Source of the DNA: Bacteroidia bacterium
GTDB taxonomy: Bacteria; Bacteroidota; Bacteroidia; J057
Assembly (NCBI GenBank): GCA_022760475.1
Contig: JALEFZ010000088.1
Coordinates: 372,001 to 436,000 of the forward strand
Direction of reading: 5' to 3'
DNA length: 64,000 nt
Numbering within the stretch: position 1 is the first letter of the stretch; each line of letters begins with the position of its first letter. The position numbers and the translations under genes are program-made. Below, in pieces: positions 1-9,012 of the stretch. The notes under the pieces were generated by a model. The model did not search any database and was not told where the DNA came from. It saw only the letters and a list, made by a program, of their open reading frames with translations.

Positions 1-1050
1 GCTTTTGGTCAATTCAACCAATTCAATACAGAACAAGGCAGCAGGTATCCCTTCACTGCGGGTTTTCAGAACCTGTCTTTTGCCTTTCCTGGTAACAAGG
101 GGCCAGTAGTTTCCTTTGGCTTTGCCCCATACAGCGCCGTGGGTTATGAGATTCAAGAAAACAAGGAAGTCATTTTAGATGGTGAGCCTTATATCCAAAG
201 CCTGAACATTGCAGGTGAAGGTGGGCTGAACCAGGTATATGGAAGCCTCGCATTCAAGGCTCTCAATAAGAAACTCAGGTTAGGAGTTTCGGCCAGGTAC
301 CTTTTTGGGAATACCCTGTACACATGGCAGCATGCCTTGTTAAATGGCGATTCTTCCCTTATTGTAGGTCTTCAGCCTGTAGAACTTACCAGAGATGTAT
401 ACATCTCTGGCCTGGCTACTCAGGCAGGCTTGATGTGGGTAGATACCCTTAACAAGGAGAAAAATCGCCTCTTGAGGTTAGGACTCACAGCTGATTATAC
501 TTTCGGACTTAGTGGGGACAGATACCTGGCAAGAGGCGAAGATTCCATCCGTACCCTGGAAGTAGGAACCATCCAGGTTCCCCTGAAACTGGGAGCTGGT
601 TTCATGATGCATCAGTTAGGAAAATGGTCTGTAGGAGCTGATTTTACCTATCAAGATTGGAATCAGTTGCAATACTTTAGCGATACCACCGATCTTGGTG
701 CTGAGTTCAGGTTCAGTGCTGGAGGTGAGTGGATTCCTAAATTCAACAGCCAAAAATATTTTGACCGAATTGCATACCGCTTCGGTGCTTACTACAAGCA
801 GACCTATATCCAGTTCGATGGTGTTCCGCTGAACGATTATGGAATAACCTTTGGCTTTGGCTTCCCAGCTGGACAGAAAGGAAACAACCGTTTCAACAGG
901 GGAAGGGCTTCGTCTCGTGTGAGTTTGAGCTTCGCTCTGGGAAGAAGGGGAAGCCTCAATGCTGGACTTCCTGCAGAAGAATATTACGGCAGAATTCGCC
1001 TTGGATTCAACTTGAATGAGCGTTGGTTTGTCCGTCGCGTAGTAGATTAA
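1..1050 (+). CDS. Outer-membrane beta-barrel protein, FadL-like (C-terminal part)
   Basis: The frame is open from the first base, so the gene begins before the window; about 349 codons are visible. The visible part is rich in alternating aromatic/Gly strands (for example SARYLFG, GVSARY, FGFGFPAG) and has the pattern of a membrane beta-barrel, with a strand-like end (RIRLGFNLNERWF). The segment around FGFAPYSAVGY resembles Bacteroidota FadL/toluene-transporter-like barrels that carry hydrophobic molecules over the outer membrane; this family placing is from memory of the pattern. A GTG at 139 is only an internal codon. No signal peptide is visible because the N terminus is cut off. The methyltransferase follows after 18 bp on the same strand. 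Confidence 0.6.
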   Translation, partial: AFGQFNQFNTEQGSRYPFTAGFQNLSFAFPGNKGPVVSFGFAPYSAVGYEIQENKEVILDGEPYIQSLNIAGEGGLNQVYGSLAFKALNKKLRLGVSARYLFGNTLYTWQHALLNGDSSLIVGLQPVELTRDVYISGLATQAGLMWVDTLNKEKNRLLRLGLTADYTFGLSGDRYLARGEDSIRTLEVGTIQVPLKLGAGFMMHQLGKWSVGADFTYQDWNQLQYFSDTTDLGAEFRFSAGGEWIPKFNSQKYFDRIAYRFGAYYKQTYIQFDGVPLNDYGITFGFGFPAGQKGNNRFNRGRASSRVSLSFALGRRGSLNAGLPAEEYYGRIRLGFNLNERWFVRRVVD

Positions 1051-1068
1051 GCATCAAATTTGGATTCA

Positions 1069-1947
1069 ATGAAATTACTCACTCCTCATCAGGACTGGAA
1101 GGATTATGAACTGATTGATTCAGGAGATGGCGAAAAATTGGAACGCTTTGGAACAGTTGTAACCAGGCGTCCTGAGCCTCAAGCTGTCTGGTCTAAATTT
1201 TTGAGTGAGGAGGAGTGGAAACGTAGGGCACATGCCCATTTTGTGCAGGAAGGAAGCCATTCCGGAAAATGGGATCGCAAAGCCCATGTACAAGATCAGT
1301 GGTACATAAATTACCATTATAAAGGGATGAAACTTCGCTTCAGACTTGGACTCACCGGTTTCAAGCATGTCGGAATATTCCCCGAACAAGCCATCAACTG
1401 GAATTACATATATCATGCCTCCAAAGGGATGAGTAAGCCAAGGGTACTCAACCTTTTTGCCTATACAGGAGGCGCTTCGCTAGCCGCAAGGGCAGGCGGA
1501 GCCGATGTGATCCATTGTGATTCCATCAAAAACGTCCTGAATTGGGCAAATGTCAATATGCAAGCCTCCGGGCTTAGCGACATACGTTGGCTGCTCGAAG
1601 ACGCCTTTAAGTTTGTAAAGCGAGAAGCCAAACGAGGCAATAGCTACCAAGGCATTATCCTTGATCCTCCTGCATACGGGCATGGTCCTAAAGGGGAGAA
1701 GTGGAAACTCGAAGATATGGTCAACGAATTGAGCAGTGAGGTAGGCCGAATCCTCGATCCCGAACAGAATTTTCTGGTATTCAATAGCTACTCTTTAGGC
1801 TTTTCCCCTTTGGTCATACAGAATCTGGTGAGAACACACTTCAAGAAGCATGACCTGAAAAATATAGAATCAGGGGAGTTATTCATGCCTGAAAAATCCG
1901 GCAGGAAGTTGCCCATGGGAATTTTTACCCGCTTCAAAAACGTTTAG
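1069..1947 (+). CDS. Class I SAM-dependent methyltransferase (RlmI/RlmK-like)
   Basis: This is a 292-residue cytoplasmic protein. It has the SAM-binding motif I LNLFAYTGGASLAA followed by an acidic residue after the next strand (HCDS), and the catalytic DPPAYG motif. This combination is typical of 23S rRNA cytosine-C5/guanine-N2 methyltransferases of the RlmI/RlmK type (Methyltrans_SAM, PF10672). The N-terminal third (WNRKAH-like and KGMKLRF regions) fits the family's beta-rich entry domain rather than a PUA domain. A TTG nine bases upstream is in frame, but ATG at 1069 gives the natural start. It sits 18 bp behind the barrel gene and may be read from the same transcript. The substrate nucleotide cannot be told from sequence. 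Confidence 0.8.
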   Translation: MKLLTPHQDWKDYELIDSGDGEKLERFGTVVTRRPEPQAVWSKFLSEEEWKRRAHAHFVQEGSHSGKWDRKAHVQDQWYINYHYKGMKLRFRLGLTGFKHVGIFPEQAINWNYIYHASKGMSKPRVLNLFAYTGGASLAARAGGADVIHCDSIKNVLNWANVNMQASGLSDIRWLLEDAFKFVKREAKRGNSYQGIILDPPAYGHGPKGEKWKLEDMVNELSSEVGRILDPEQNFLVFNSYSLGFSPLVIQNLVRTHFKKHDLKNIESGELFMPEKSGRKLPMGIFTRFKNV

Positions 1948-1953
1948 GAAAAC

Positions 1954-2292
1954 TCATTCCTCAAAAAGTCCCTCATTTTCAAAATAGGCTAGAATATGCT
2001 CACGGAGAAGGTACTCTTGTGAAAACATATCCTGATGAGGAAGGGCTTTTTGTAGCTCCCAGTGAGGCCAGCCATCCTGATCCAGGTGGGACAATTTGTA
2101 ATAGCCTGATTGGGAGAGCAACCTGCAAATGGCAATGTGCATCAGGTCTACCTTTTCTTCTTTGGAAAATTCCTTGTTGGGGGTGGCTCCTAATTCGCGG
2201 AGTCCTATTAGAAACAAGATGGATTCAAGGTTAAGTTTTTTACCAAATTTCCCCATCAAAGCCATCTCTACATCCATCCATTTCCTTGCCAT
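1954..2292 (-). CDS. Small conserved-looking hypothetical protein
   Basis: The product is about 112 residues, acidic and soluble, with no signal peptide and no membrane segment. The sequence is helical, with a run FSKEEKVDLMHIAICRLL and a C-terminal HILAYFENEGLFEE. I do not recognise a named family, although short Bacteroidota proteins of this shape are common. The frame continues 15 codons upstream to an ATG at 2337, but the stretch beginning MARKWMDVEMAL looks like the true N terminus. It lies 68 bp downstream of lepB on the same strand and converges on the methyltransferase with a 6-bp gap, leaving no room for a separate terminator. Confidence 0.6.
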   Translation of the reverse strand: MARKWMDVEMALMGKFGKKLNLESILFLIGLRELGATPNKEFSKEEKVDLMHIAICRLLSQSGYYKLSHLDQDGWPHWELQKALPHQDMFSQEYLLREHILAYFENEGLFEE

Positions 2293-2360
2293 AGGTATTA
2301 TATGAATTGAAAATCGGATTCCATGGAAGTTAAGCACAACCCAGGAATCCGACTCTGATA

Positions 2361-3974
2361 TTATTTTACATTATGAGTTCCAATTCTACTGAACCTCATT
2401 CCAAATTCTCCTTCAAAACTCATGAAAACAAAGAGGGGCTTACCTACGATATGATCTTCAGGTACATATCCCCAGTAGCGGCTATCCTCTGAGTTATGGC
2501 GATTATCTCCCATCATCCAGTAGTAATCCATCTCAAAAGTATAAGAGTTTACTTCCTTGCCATCAAGTAGGAGTTTGCCACCCTTTTTCAATTGTAGTTC
2601 ATGACCTTCATAAGCAGTGATTGCTCTCCAATAATAGGAAAGATTCAAGGGTACAGTCAAGTCGACTGTCATGCCTTTTTTGGGAAGGGTCATAGGACCA
2701 AAATTGTCGACATTATTTTTAACCAATTTCCCATTGCCGTTGAATTTCTGAGGGTAAATCGGGCGAGTCCTGTCGACCTGCATCACTCCTTTTTCATTGA
2801 TGACCTCTTCTACTTTTGCAATTTCGTCCATGCTTCGAATGATTTCAGCTATGGAGTCGCTCATAAACAAGGTGTAGATTCCCCTGTTCTGATCATTGAT
2901 CATCCAGTTGTAGTTTTGAGTCCTTCTGATGCCCTCATAATCTTCTTCCTTGTTGGAAGAGATATAGGTCCTGAAGCCCAATTCCTTCATTCTGGGGAAT
3001 GACCATTTTTTCAAGAATATCGTTTGTCCGTTTTCTTTGATTCTATCCCCTTTTTCAGCCTTAGCAAAGCTCGCCCCTGGTTTGGCTATCACTATAAACT
3101 CCTTCTGCAAATTTGGGGGTTGATAGCCCAACTCTCCATTGATGTATAAGACACCTTGCTTGATCTCAAGTATATCTCCAGGAGCAGCCACACATCTTTT
3201 GATGTAGTTTTCCTTCATCGTTGGGACTTTGACAGTCCCCAAGCCATCCCTGAGTTTCCACATTTCTTGATCTTGTGCAGGATAGTTGAATACCACGATG
3301 TCATTTCTCTTAACCTTGGTAAGGCCTGGCATACGATAATAGGGAAGGGTAATGATGTCTGTGTAAGAAGGCATCGTAAAATCCCCAATCTTGATTTTAT
3401 TATGGATGAATGGGATCGACAAAGGTACCCTTGGTAAACGAGGGCCATAATGGAACTTACTCACGAATAAAAAGTCTCCAGCCATCAGGGTCCTTTCCAT
3501 AGATGAAGTAGGGATCATAAAGGCTTCAATGAAGAAAGACCTGATGATCAAAGCTGCAACACCTGCGAAAAGAATGGCGTCTCCCCACTCCCTGGCACTG
3601 CTCTTTTGGGGAGCATCTTTCTGCTCGGCCGCAGGTCCCAGATACTTTACATTCGGATCGAATGCCAACTTGGGAAGGTAATAGAAAGGTAAAATCAATG
3701 CAGCTGCATGCTCAATCAACTTATGCTTTCCGAAGGCTTTGACCAGGTCAATAGTCATGGCAACACCTACAAGTACGCCGACTATAGGCAGCAGGTACAA
3801 CACCAACCACCAAGTGGGCTTGCCAATGAGTTTCAGCCATATATACCAATTTAAACCTGGTATAAGAGATTTCCATCCTGCCTCTCCAGCCTTCTCAAAA
3901 AGCATATAGAGGGCAACTGTGGAAGGAACAATCAGGATAAATAGAAAAGTGAAGAAAAATATGGCTCCAGACAT
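2361..3974 (-). CDS. lepB: Signal peptidase I, long Bacteroidota form
   Basis: LepB removes signal peptides from Sec-exported proteins at the outer face of the cytoplasmic membrane. The 537-residue protein is far longer than the roughly 200-320 residues usual for the family. Residues 1-110 hold three to four extra hydrophobic helices (DUF5684-like), followed by the peptidase's own anchor near 132-150. Catalytic residues are Ser158 in PTSSMERTL and Lys259 in YIKRCVAAPGD; the late box E reads MMGDNRHNSEDSRYWG. About 170 residues are inserted between the Lys box and box E, as is common in this phylum. It is first in a minus-strand unit with the small gene behind it. Confidence 0.95.
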   Translation of the reverse strand: MSGAIFFFTFLFILIVPSTVALYMLFEKAGEAGWKSLIPGLNWYIWLKLIGKPTWWLVLYLLPIVGVLVGVAMTIDLVKAFGKHKLIEHAAALILPFYYLPKLAFDPNVKYLGPAAEQKDAPQKSSAREWGDAILFAGVAALIIRSFFIEAFMIPTSSMERTLMAGDFLFVSKFHYGPRLPRVPLSIPFIHNKIKIGDFTMPSYTDIITLPYYRMPGLTKVKRNDIVVFNYPAQDQEMWKLRDGLGTVKVPTMKENYIKRCVAAPGDILEIKQGVLYINGELGYQPPNLQKEFIVIAKPGASFAKAEKGDRIKENGQTIFLKKWSFPRMKELGFRTYISSNKEEDYEGIRRTQNYNWMINDQNRGIYTLFMSDSIAEIIRSMDEIAKVEEVINEKGVMQVDRTRPIYPQKFNGNGKLVKNNVDNFGPMTLPKKGMTVDLTVPLNLSYYWRAITAYEGHELQLKKGGKLLLDGKEVNSYTFEMDYYWMMGDNRHNSEDSRYWGYVPEDHIVGKPLFVFMSFEGEFGMRFSRIGTHNVK

Positions 3975-4205
3975 TTGAATAAGGTTTGTGTTGCAGAACG
4001 GTATTTTTTGCTCCGCTTTCAGTTAAGATCATAAAAATAAGAATTCTGACAACTGTTGCCAGAGTTTTCTTTTAGACTTTTGACCTAATTTGTCGCAAGA
4101 TAATCGTGATTCTTACAAAAACATCAAAAAAGATCTCTCCAAACCTTGATAACTATCTTTCGTATTTAAAATAAATATTGTATTTTGTACACAAATAAAT
4201 TTCTT

Positions 4206-4802
4206 ATGAAAGCCCTGATTCTTGTTGATATTCAAAATGACTTTGTTCCTGGAGGTAAGTTGGCTGTAGCTGGAGGAGATGAGATCATCCCCTTTGTGAA
4301 TGAGCTACAAAAGGAATTTGAATTGATTGTAGCGACACAGGATTTTCATCCCGCTGATCATGGTAGCTTTGCTGTGAATCATACCGGTAAGAAGGCCGGA
4401 GAGTTTATTGACCTACACGGTCTTCAACAAGTCCTGTGGCCAGTTCATTGTGTCCAGGGAAGTGAAGGAGCTGATTTTGTGAAATCCCTGGATATGTCAA
4501 GGGTAGACAAGGTATTTCCAAAAGGTACTGACAAGGAGATTGATAGTTACAGCGGCTTTTTTGACAATGGACACAGAAAATCCACCGGTATGGCAGCCTA
4601 TCTCCATGAGAAAGGAGTAACAGAAGTCCACGTAGTTGGCCTTGCTGCAGATTATTGTGTGAAATTTACAGCGCTTGATGCTATCAGAGAGGGTTTTCAG
4701 ACGGTATTGTATAAAGAAGGTACCCGCGGGGTCAATCTGAGTCCTGAAGACAGCAAAAAGGCCTTTGAAGAAATGAAATTGGCTGGAGTCAAAATCATTT
4801 AA
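4206..4802 (+). CDS. pncA: Nicotinamidase
   Basis: The enzyme hydrolyses nicotinamide to nicotinate and ammonia for NAD salvage in the cytosol. At 198 residues it is the usual length. Catalytic Asp8 lies in LVDIQNDFVPGG, metal ligands Asp46, His48 and His52 in DFHPADH, the catalytic lysine is Lys106 in FPKGTD, and nucleophile Cys151 lies in AADYCVKFTALDA. ATG at 4206 is preferred to an in-frame ATG 21 bp upstream because the hydrophobic first strand begins directly after it. The stop overlaps the end of the opposing Lrp/AsnC gene by 8 bp. An AT-rich leader (TATTTTG near 4170) may contain the promoter. Confidence 0.9.
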   Translation: MKALILVDIQNDFVPGGKLAVAGGDEIIPFVNELQKEFELIVATQDFHPADHGSFAVNHTGKKAGEFIDLHGLQQVLWPVHCVQGSEGADFVKSLDMSRVDKVFPKGTDKEIDSYSGFFDNGHRKSTGMAAYLHEKGVTEVHVVGLAADYCVKFTALDAIREGFQTVLYKEGTRGVNLSPEDSKKAFEEMKLAGVKII

Positions 4803-5289
4803 GCCTGGATTTCTTTTCAATTCTGAGAGGGGCAGACCTCTCAAATGGCGTATCAAATGAAAAAAGGGTGTTGGTCCCCTCAACCCCTTCTATGGATTGA
4901 ATTTTTTCATAAATGACATCTCTTAGGTGGAAGTTATTGACTGCATAGATTTTTACCATGATGGCATACCTCCCCGCGATGTTTACACACTCTACAATCT
5001 CAGGAATCTCTTTTAACTGAGCAATGGTGGAGTTCATGTACTTGGCATCCAACAACAGTATTTGTGTGAAAGCACAAGTTTCATATCCCAAAGCAACCGG
5101 ATCAAGCCTATAGGCAGGATTGCGGAGTACACCGGCTTCCTTTAATTTCCTTACCCTTTGGTGGATCAGGGAGTTAGATACCCGTAGCTGTTCCGCCAGC
5201 CTTGAAAAGGGGATTCTGGCGTCCTCGACTAGGGCATCCATGATCTCAATATCTAATGGGTCAAATTGGTTTTTCAGTTCAAAGTACAT
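4795..5289 (-). CDS. Lrp/AsnC family transcriptional regulator
   Basis: This 164-residue protein has an N-terminal winged helix-turn-helix (LDIEIMDALVEDARIP then LAEQLRVSNSLIHQRVRKL) and a C-terminal RAM/AsnC ligand-binding domain (ITAK-like strand, GRYAIMVKIYAVNN). Members sense amino acids or related small molecules and bind DNA as octamers or dimers. It converges on pncA, overlapping it by 8 bp, and diverges from marC with a 130-bp AT-rich gap that would be the natural place for self-regulation. Which genes it controls cannot be said. Confidence 0.9.
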   Translation of the reverse strand: MYFELKNQFDPLDIEIMDALVEDARIPFSRLAEQLRVSNSLIHQRVRKLKEAGVLRNPAYRLDPVALGYETCAFTQILLLDAKYMNSTIAQLKEIPEIVECVNIAGRYAIMVKIYAVNNFHLRDVIYEKIQSIEGVEGTNTLFSFDTPFERSAPLRIEKKSRLK

Positions 5290-5419
5290 GAGGCCTTATT
5301 GTCAATTTGATTTTATTTGGTGAAGATAAATAAATATTGACATAAAAATTGGCTTGATATTTCCATTATAAATTTTTAGTCGTAAAAATGTTGTCAGATT
5401 AACCATTTAATGCAGCGCT

Positions 5420-5992
5420 ATGAATTTGAACAACATCCTTACGATCACTTTGATCCTTTTCTCTGTCATCGATGTGGTTGGATCTCTTCCTGTAATCATT
5501 GATATGAAAAGGCAAGGCGTAAACATCCATCCTGGAAAGTCTACCATTGTAGCCGGGATGTTGATGTTGGTATTTCTATTTTTCGGGACCTCTGTACTTA
5601 AGTTGTTTGGCCTGGATGTCAGCTCTTTTGCTCTGGCAGGTTCGCTTATCATATTTTTTATTGGCCTGGAAATGATCCTGGGAATCAGGTTTTTCAGGGG
5701 AGAAGAGGAAGGAAGTCACCAAGCAGGCTATTTGGTCCCTTTGGTTTTTCCTATTCTTGCAGGTGCAGGGACCCTTACGACCATTATTTCCTTGAGGGCC
5801 CAATATGAATTAGGGAGCTTGATTACAGGGATCATCTTGAACCTGGGATTAATTTTCCTGGTCTTGAAAATGACTCCTTGGATCATGAAGAAAATGAGCC
5901 CTCAGGCTCTAATTGGTTTGCGAAAAGCCTTCGGAATCATCATGATCGCCATTGCTTTTCAGATGTTTCGCCATCATTGGCTGTTGGCATGA
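5420..5992 (+). CDS. MarC family integral membrane protein
   Basis: The 190-residue protein has about six hydrophobic helices with the family signatures DVVGSLPVIIDM near the N terminus and VPLVFPILAGAGTLTTII in the middle. MarC (UPF0056) proteins sit in the inner membrane; despite the name they are not shown to be multidrug pumps, and their substrate is unknown. The gene stands alone between a divergent Lrp/AsnC gene and a perfect 10-bp hairpin that follows its stop by 6 bp. Confidence 0.9.
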   Translation: MNLNNILTITLILFSVIDVVGSLPVIIDMKRQGVNIHPGKSTIVAGMLMLVFLFFGTSVLKLFGLDVSSFALAGSLIIFFIGLEMILGIRFFRGEEEGSHQAGYLVPLVFPILAGAGTLTTIISLRAQYELGSLITGIILNLGLIFLVLKMTPWIMKKMSPQALIGLRKAFGIIMIAIAFQMFRHHWLLA

Positions 5993-5998
5993 TGAATG

Positions 5999-6024
5999 CT
6001 ATCCCGGTGAAAAGACCGGGATAG
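5999..6024 (+). terminator. Hairpin after marC
   Basis: A perfect 10-bp inverted repeat (CTATCCCGGT and ACCGGGATAG) encloses a 6-base loop, starting 6 bp after the marC stop. Only a weak T-rich run (GGTTTCC) follows, so termination may be partial. Confidence 0.7.
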
Positions 6025-6158
6025 GGTTTCCACCTTTAGAACCATTTACCCATGAATCTGGCCATCTTAGGCAGTTATGCGATTGGTAGGCTTGACCAAT
6101 CATGAAGTTTAGGCAGGAAATGAGTACTTTTTGGGAAAATGCATATTTAATTTATCTC

Positions 6159-7277
6159 ATGAAACGGGATTATGTATTAATCGTACTGCTTGCCTTCTTT
6201 TACTGCCTTCCATCATTTGGGCAATACACCCTGATAGACAAAGCCAGAATGGCCAAAGAGAAGGGCATGTATGATGCTGCCTTGAAAATTCTTGATGAAG
6301 CTGAGCCCAGGGTCAGGACAGAAGAAGTCCCAAGACTATGGTTTGAGCGTGCCTCTGTATTGGAAGGGCAATATTGGGATGAGGATAAAAGTTTTGAGCA
6401 ACTCAATAAACTCCTTGCCTGCTACAAGTATGCGGAAGCACACAGCCAATCCGAGATGGATAAGTTGAGTTGCAAGGAGAAACTGAGGCAATGGTCTCGG
6501 ATATTGATTGACTATGGCAAAAAAGCCTATTCAGAGGGTAACTACCAATTGGCCATTGATTATTTCAAAACCTGTGAAGAAATAGATCCTGCCAACCTTC
6601 AGGCCTGCTATTTATCGGGCTTATGCTACTTTGATCAGGAAAAATGGCCTAAAGCCAAAGAAAAAATGCTGCAGGCCATAGATGGAAATTATCATGCAAC
6701 AGAAGCCTACAGGGTAATGATTCATGTGTCAAGGATCATTGAGCACGATACGCGTAAGGCTGTGAATTATGCAGGGCAGGGACTTAATCACCTTCCTAAT
6801 GATGCCTATCTAAGGGAGGAGATGGCCATGATGCTGATCCACTTGGGAGAATTTGTCAAAGCACGTCCACACTTACTTTGGTTGATCCAAAGGAAACCAG
6901 AAGACTCCGAATACCTGTTCAACCTTGCTCGTTCCTATGAGGAAAGCGAGGAACTGTATACAGCCGAATGGTTTTATGAAAACCTCCTGGAAAATGAGCC
7001 TCAGAATTTTGAAGCATGGTATAACCTGGGAGTATTGAACTACAACAGAGCTTCGAAAAACCTGAATCAGGATGAAACCAAAGAAGGTTTTGGCCATCTC
7101 ACAAAGGCCATGTATGCCTTCGAAGAGGCTTCGCGAATCAAGCCCCGAAATCAGGAGGTGATGCAAAACCTGTATCAGGTCTACAAGGGTATGGGGCTGG
7201 TGGAAAAGGCCAGATACCTGCAAAATAAGATGCCAACAGCTAGAATGGCTGGTCAAAGGGGAGATTCAAACCACTAA
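6159..7277 (+). CDS. Secreted or membrane-tethered TPR protein
   Basis: The 372-residue protein starts with a clear Sec signal (MKRDYVLIVLLAFFYCLPSFGQ), which is why ATG at 6159 is chosen over an in-frame ATG 57 bp upstream. The mature part is a series of tetratricopeptide-type helix pairs, for example YSEGNYQLAIDYFKTC, LCYFDQEKWPKAKEKML, MMLIHLGEFVKARPHL and NLARSYEESEELYTA. TPR arrays bind other proteins; no catalytic domain is visible. The gene faces the next one with only 3 bp between stops. The client is unknown. Confidence 0.85.
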   Translation: MKRDYVLIVLLAFFYCLPSFGQYTLIDKARMAKEKGMYDAALKILDEAEPRVRTEEVPRLWFERASVLEGQYWDEDKSFEQLNKLLACYKYAEAHSQSEMDKLSCKEKLRQWSRILIDYGKKAYSEGNYQLAIDYFKTCEEIDPANLQACYLSGLCYFDQEKWPKAKEKMLQAIDGNYHATEAYRVMIHVSRIIEHDTRKAVNYAGQGLNHLPNDAYLREEMAMMLIHLGEFVKARPHLLWLIQRKPEDSEYLFNLARSYEESEELYTAEWFYENLLENEPQNFEAWYNLGVLNYNRASKNLNQDETKEGFGHLTKAMYAFEEASRIKPRNQEVMQNLYQVYKGMGLVEKARYLQNKMPTARMAGQRGDSNH

Positions 7278-7280
7278 CGT

Positions 7281-7961
7281 TTACCAATCTCCAAAAGCTC
7301 CTCCAACACCAAAATCCTGCTGGAAGAAGTCAGCATAAGCCCTCTCGGACCGAGGACTCCTTGAGCCACCACTGCTGTAGGTCGTAGCTGTTACGTTCTC
7401 ATCCTTTGCCCAGGACAATAGAAAATAGGAAGGAGGCAATGAAGCACTTAGAATCAAAGCAAAGACGCCATTGACTGTGTGTATGAACTCCATCATGATG
7501 CCTGAAAATGACAGAATACATCCCAGACTCAGGCTGTATATCAAAATATTTCGGGTGCGGAGATTTTCCTTTCGAGACATTTCTAATGCTTTCTCTCTAC
7601 TTCCTCCCGCTGCTTTAAGCAATTTATTTCTATCGTCAAAATGTTCTGCAGCAGTATTATCTCCCAATACCCCTCCTATGATTGACCAAAAACCTCCAAT
7701 CATTGACCATAAAATGAAGTTGATTACTAGGATAGTAACGAAATCATCTGCCCTGAGATGACCGTAGTAATAAGTTACAAGGCCAAGGTACCCTACAACT
7801 GCGAGGATGCTAAGAATCCAACCTAAATTAAAATTACCAAATAGGGCTTTTTTAGGAAGTTCTTTCTGTTTTCTGATTGCGAGGATACAAGCCAGCCAGA
7901 GGCCATATATGTTAAGGCCGTAAATGATAATCCCTGCATACTTTAGGTATTCAAAAGGCAT
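7281..7961 (-). CDS. Hypothetical multi-pass membrane protein with Gly-rich tail
   Basis: About 226 residues. Hydrophobic segments occur near residues 8-30, 48-68, 77-103 and in two further stretches after residue 140, giving roughly five or six membrane helices around a charged central loop (AAEHFDDRNKLLKAAGGSREKA). The C terminus is polar and glycine-rich, ending GVGGAFGDW. I do not recognise the family. An ATG at 7982 is in frame, but it lies inside the perfect 13-bp terminator stem downstream of the MoxR gene, so ATG at 7961 (MPFEYLKYAG) is the likelier start. Confidence 0.6.
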   Translation of the reverse strand: MPFEYLKYAGIIIYGLNIYGLWLACILAIRKQKELPKKALFGNFNLGWILSILAVVGYLGLVTYYYGHLRADDFVTILVINFILWSMIGGFWSIIGGVLGDNTAAEHFDDRNKLLKAAGGSREKALEMSRKENLRTRNILIYSLSLGCILSFSGIMMEFIHTVNGVFALILSASLPPSYFLLSWAKDENVTATTYSSGGSRSPRSERAYADFFQQDFGVGGAFGDW

Positions 7962-7973
7962 GCTATTCAACTT

Positions 7974-8006
7974 AAAAGCCATCTCTGAATTAAAGAGATG
8001 GCTTTT
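7974..8006 (-). terminator. Terminator of the parvulin/MoxR operon
   Basis: A perfect 13-bp inverted repeat (AAAAGCCATCTCT and AGAGATGGCTTTT) with a 7-base loop begins 23 bp after the MoxR stop. A-tracts on one side and T-tracts on the other make it usable in both directions. Confidence 0.85.
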
Positions 8007-8028
8007 TATTCAGGGTTTAAAAGCAGGC

Positions 8029-9012
8029 TTATGCCATTAGCTTTTTCACAATATCTTCAGTAGTAATGCCTTCGGCATCTGCCGTAAAGCTAGCTACAAT
8101 CCTGTGTCTAAGTACAGAAGTCGCCACATCTTGGACTTCCTGTATATCAGGTGAATATTTCCCGCGCAACAAGGCCAGAGCCTTGGCAGCAAGTACCAGG
8201 TACTGTGAAGCCCTTGGTCCTGCACCCCAGGTGATCAATTCCTTGATTTCATCTGAAGCGTGGGGAGTATTGATACGAGTCTTGTTGACGAGGTTCACTG
8301 CATATGCAATGACATTGTCTGGGACATCTACTTTACGGACGAGGTCCTGGAAGTAGATGATTTCTTCAACAGAAAGTACTGAGTTCAATTGCACTTCTCT
8401 GTTGATAGTGGTTTGTTTTACAATTTCAATTTCCTCTTCAATGGATGGGTAATCCACAAAGAGATTGAACATGAATCGGTCAAGCTGGGCTTCAGGTAGG
8501 GGATAGGTACCTTCTTGCTCGATAGGGTTCTGGGTAGCCAGTACAAAGAATGGCTTCTCAAGTTGGTTTACCTGACCAGCAATGGTAACACGCTTTTCCT
8601 GCATTGCTTCAAGCAAGGCGGCTTGAGTTTTAGGAGGCGTACGGTTGATCTCATCTGCCAGAATGATGTTTGCGAATATAGGCCCCTTGATAAACTTGAA
8701 ATACTTTTTGTTGGTATCATCATCAATCTCAAGGATTTCTGTTCCTACAATATCGCTTGGCATCAGGTCTGGGGTAAACTGAATCCTGTTGAATTTCAGG
8801 TCTAGAACCTCAGCAATTGTGCTGACCAAGAGGGTTTTTGCCAGACCGGGAACCCCAACTAATAGGGTATGGCCTTTACAAAAAAGGGCAATCAATAATT
8901 TTTCAATGACATCTTCCTGGCCAATTATAACTTTTGCTATCTCTTTCTTTAGCTCATGGTATTTCTGAGCAAGGGCATTTGCGGCCTCTACTTCGGACTG
9001 ATACTTCTGCAT
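8029..9012 (-). CDS. MoxR family AAA+ ATPase
   Basis: The 327-residue cytoplasmic ATPase has Walker A GVPGLAKT (residues 53-60), Walker B IILADEIN followed by RTPPKTQAALLEAMQE, and sensor 1 ATQNPIEQEGTYPLPEAQLDRF. MoxR proteins act as chaperone-like ATPases, often with VWA-domain partners; no VWA gene is in this window. The start ATG at 9012 shares one base with the upstream stop (TAATG), so translation is probably coupled. An in-frame ATG at 9045 would overlap the upstream gene by 34 bp and is less likely. It is the last gene before the operon terminator. Confidence 0.93.
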   Translation of the reverse strand: MQKYQSEVEAANALAQKYHELKKEIAKVIIGQEDVIEKLLIALFCKGHTLLVGVPGLAKTLLVSTIAEVLDLKFNRIQFTPDLMPSDIVGTEILEIDDDTNKKYFKFIKGPIFANIILADEINRTPPKTQAALLEAMQEKRVTIAGQVNQLEKPFFVLATQNPIEQEGTYPLPEAQLDRFMFNLFVDYPSIEEEIEIVKQTTINREVQLNSVLSVEEIIYFQDLVRKVDVPDNVIAYAVNLVNKTRINTPHASDEIKELITWGAGPRASQYLVLAAKALALLRGKYSPDIQEVQDVATSVLRHRIVASFTADAEGITTEDIVKKLMA

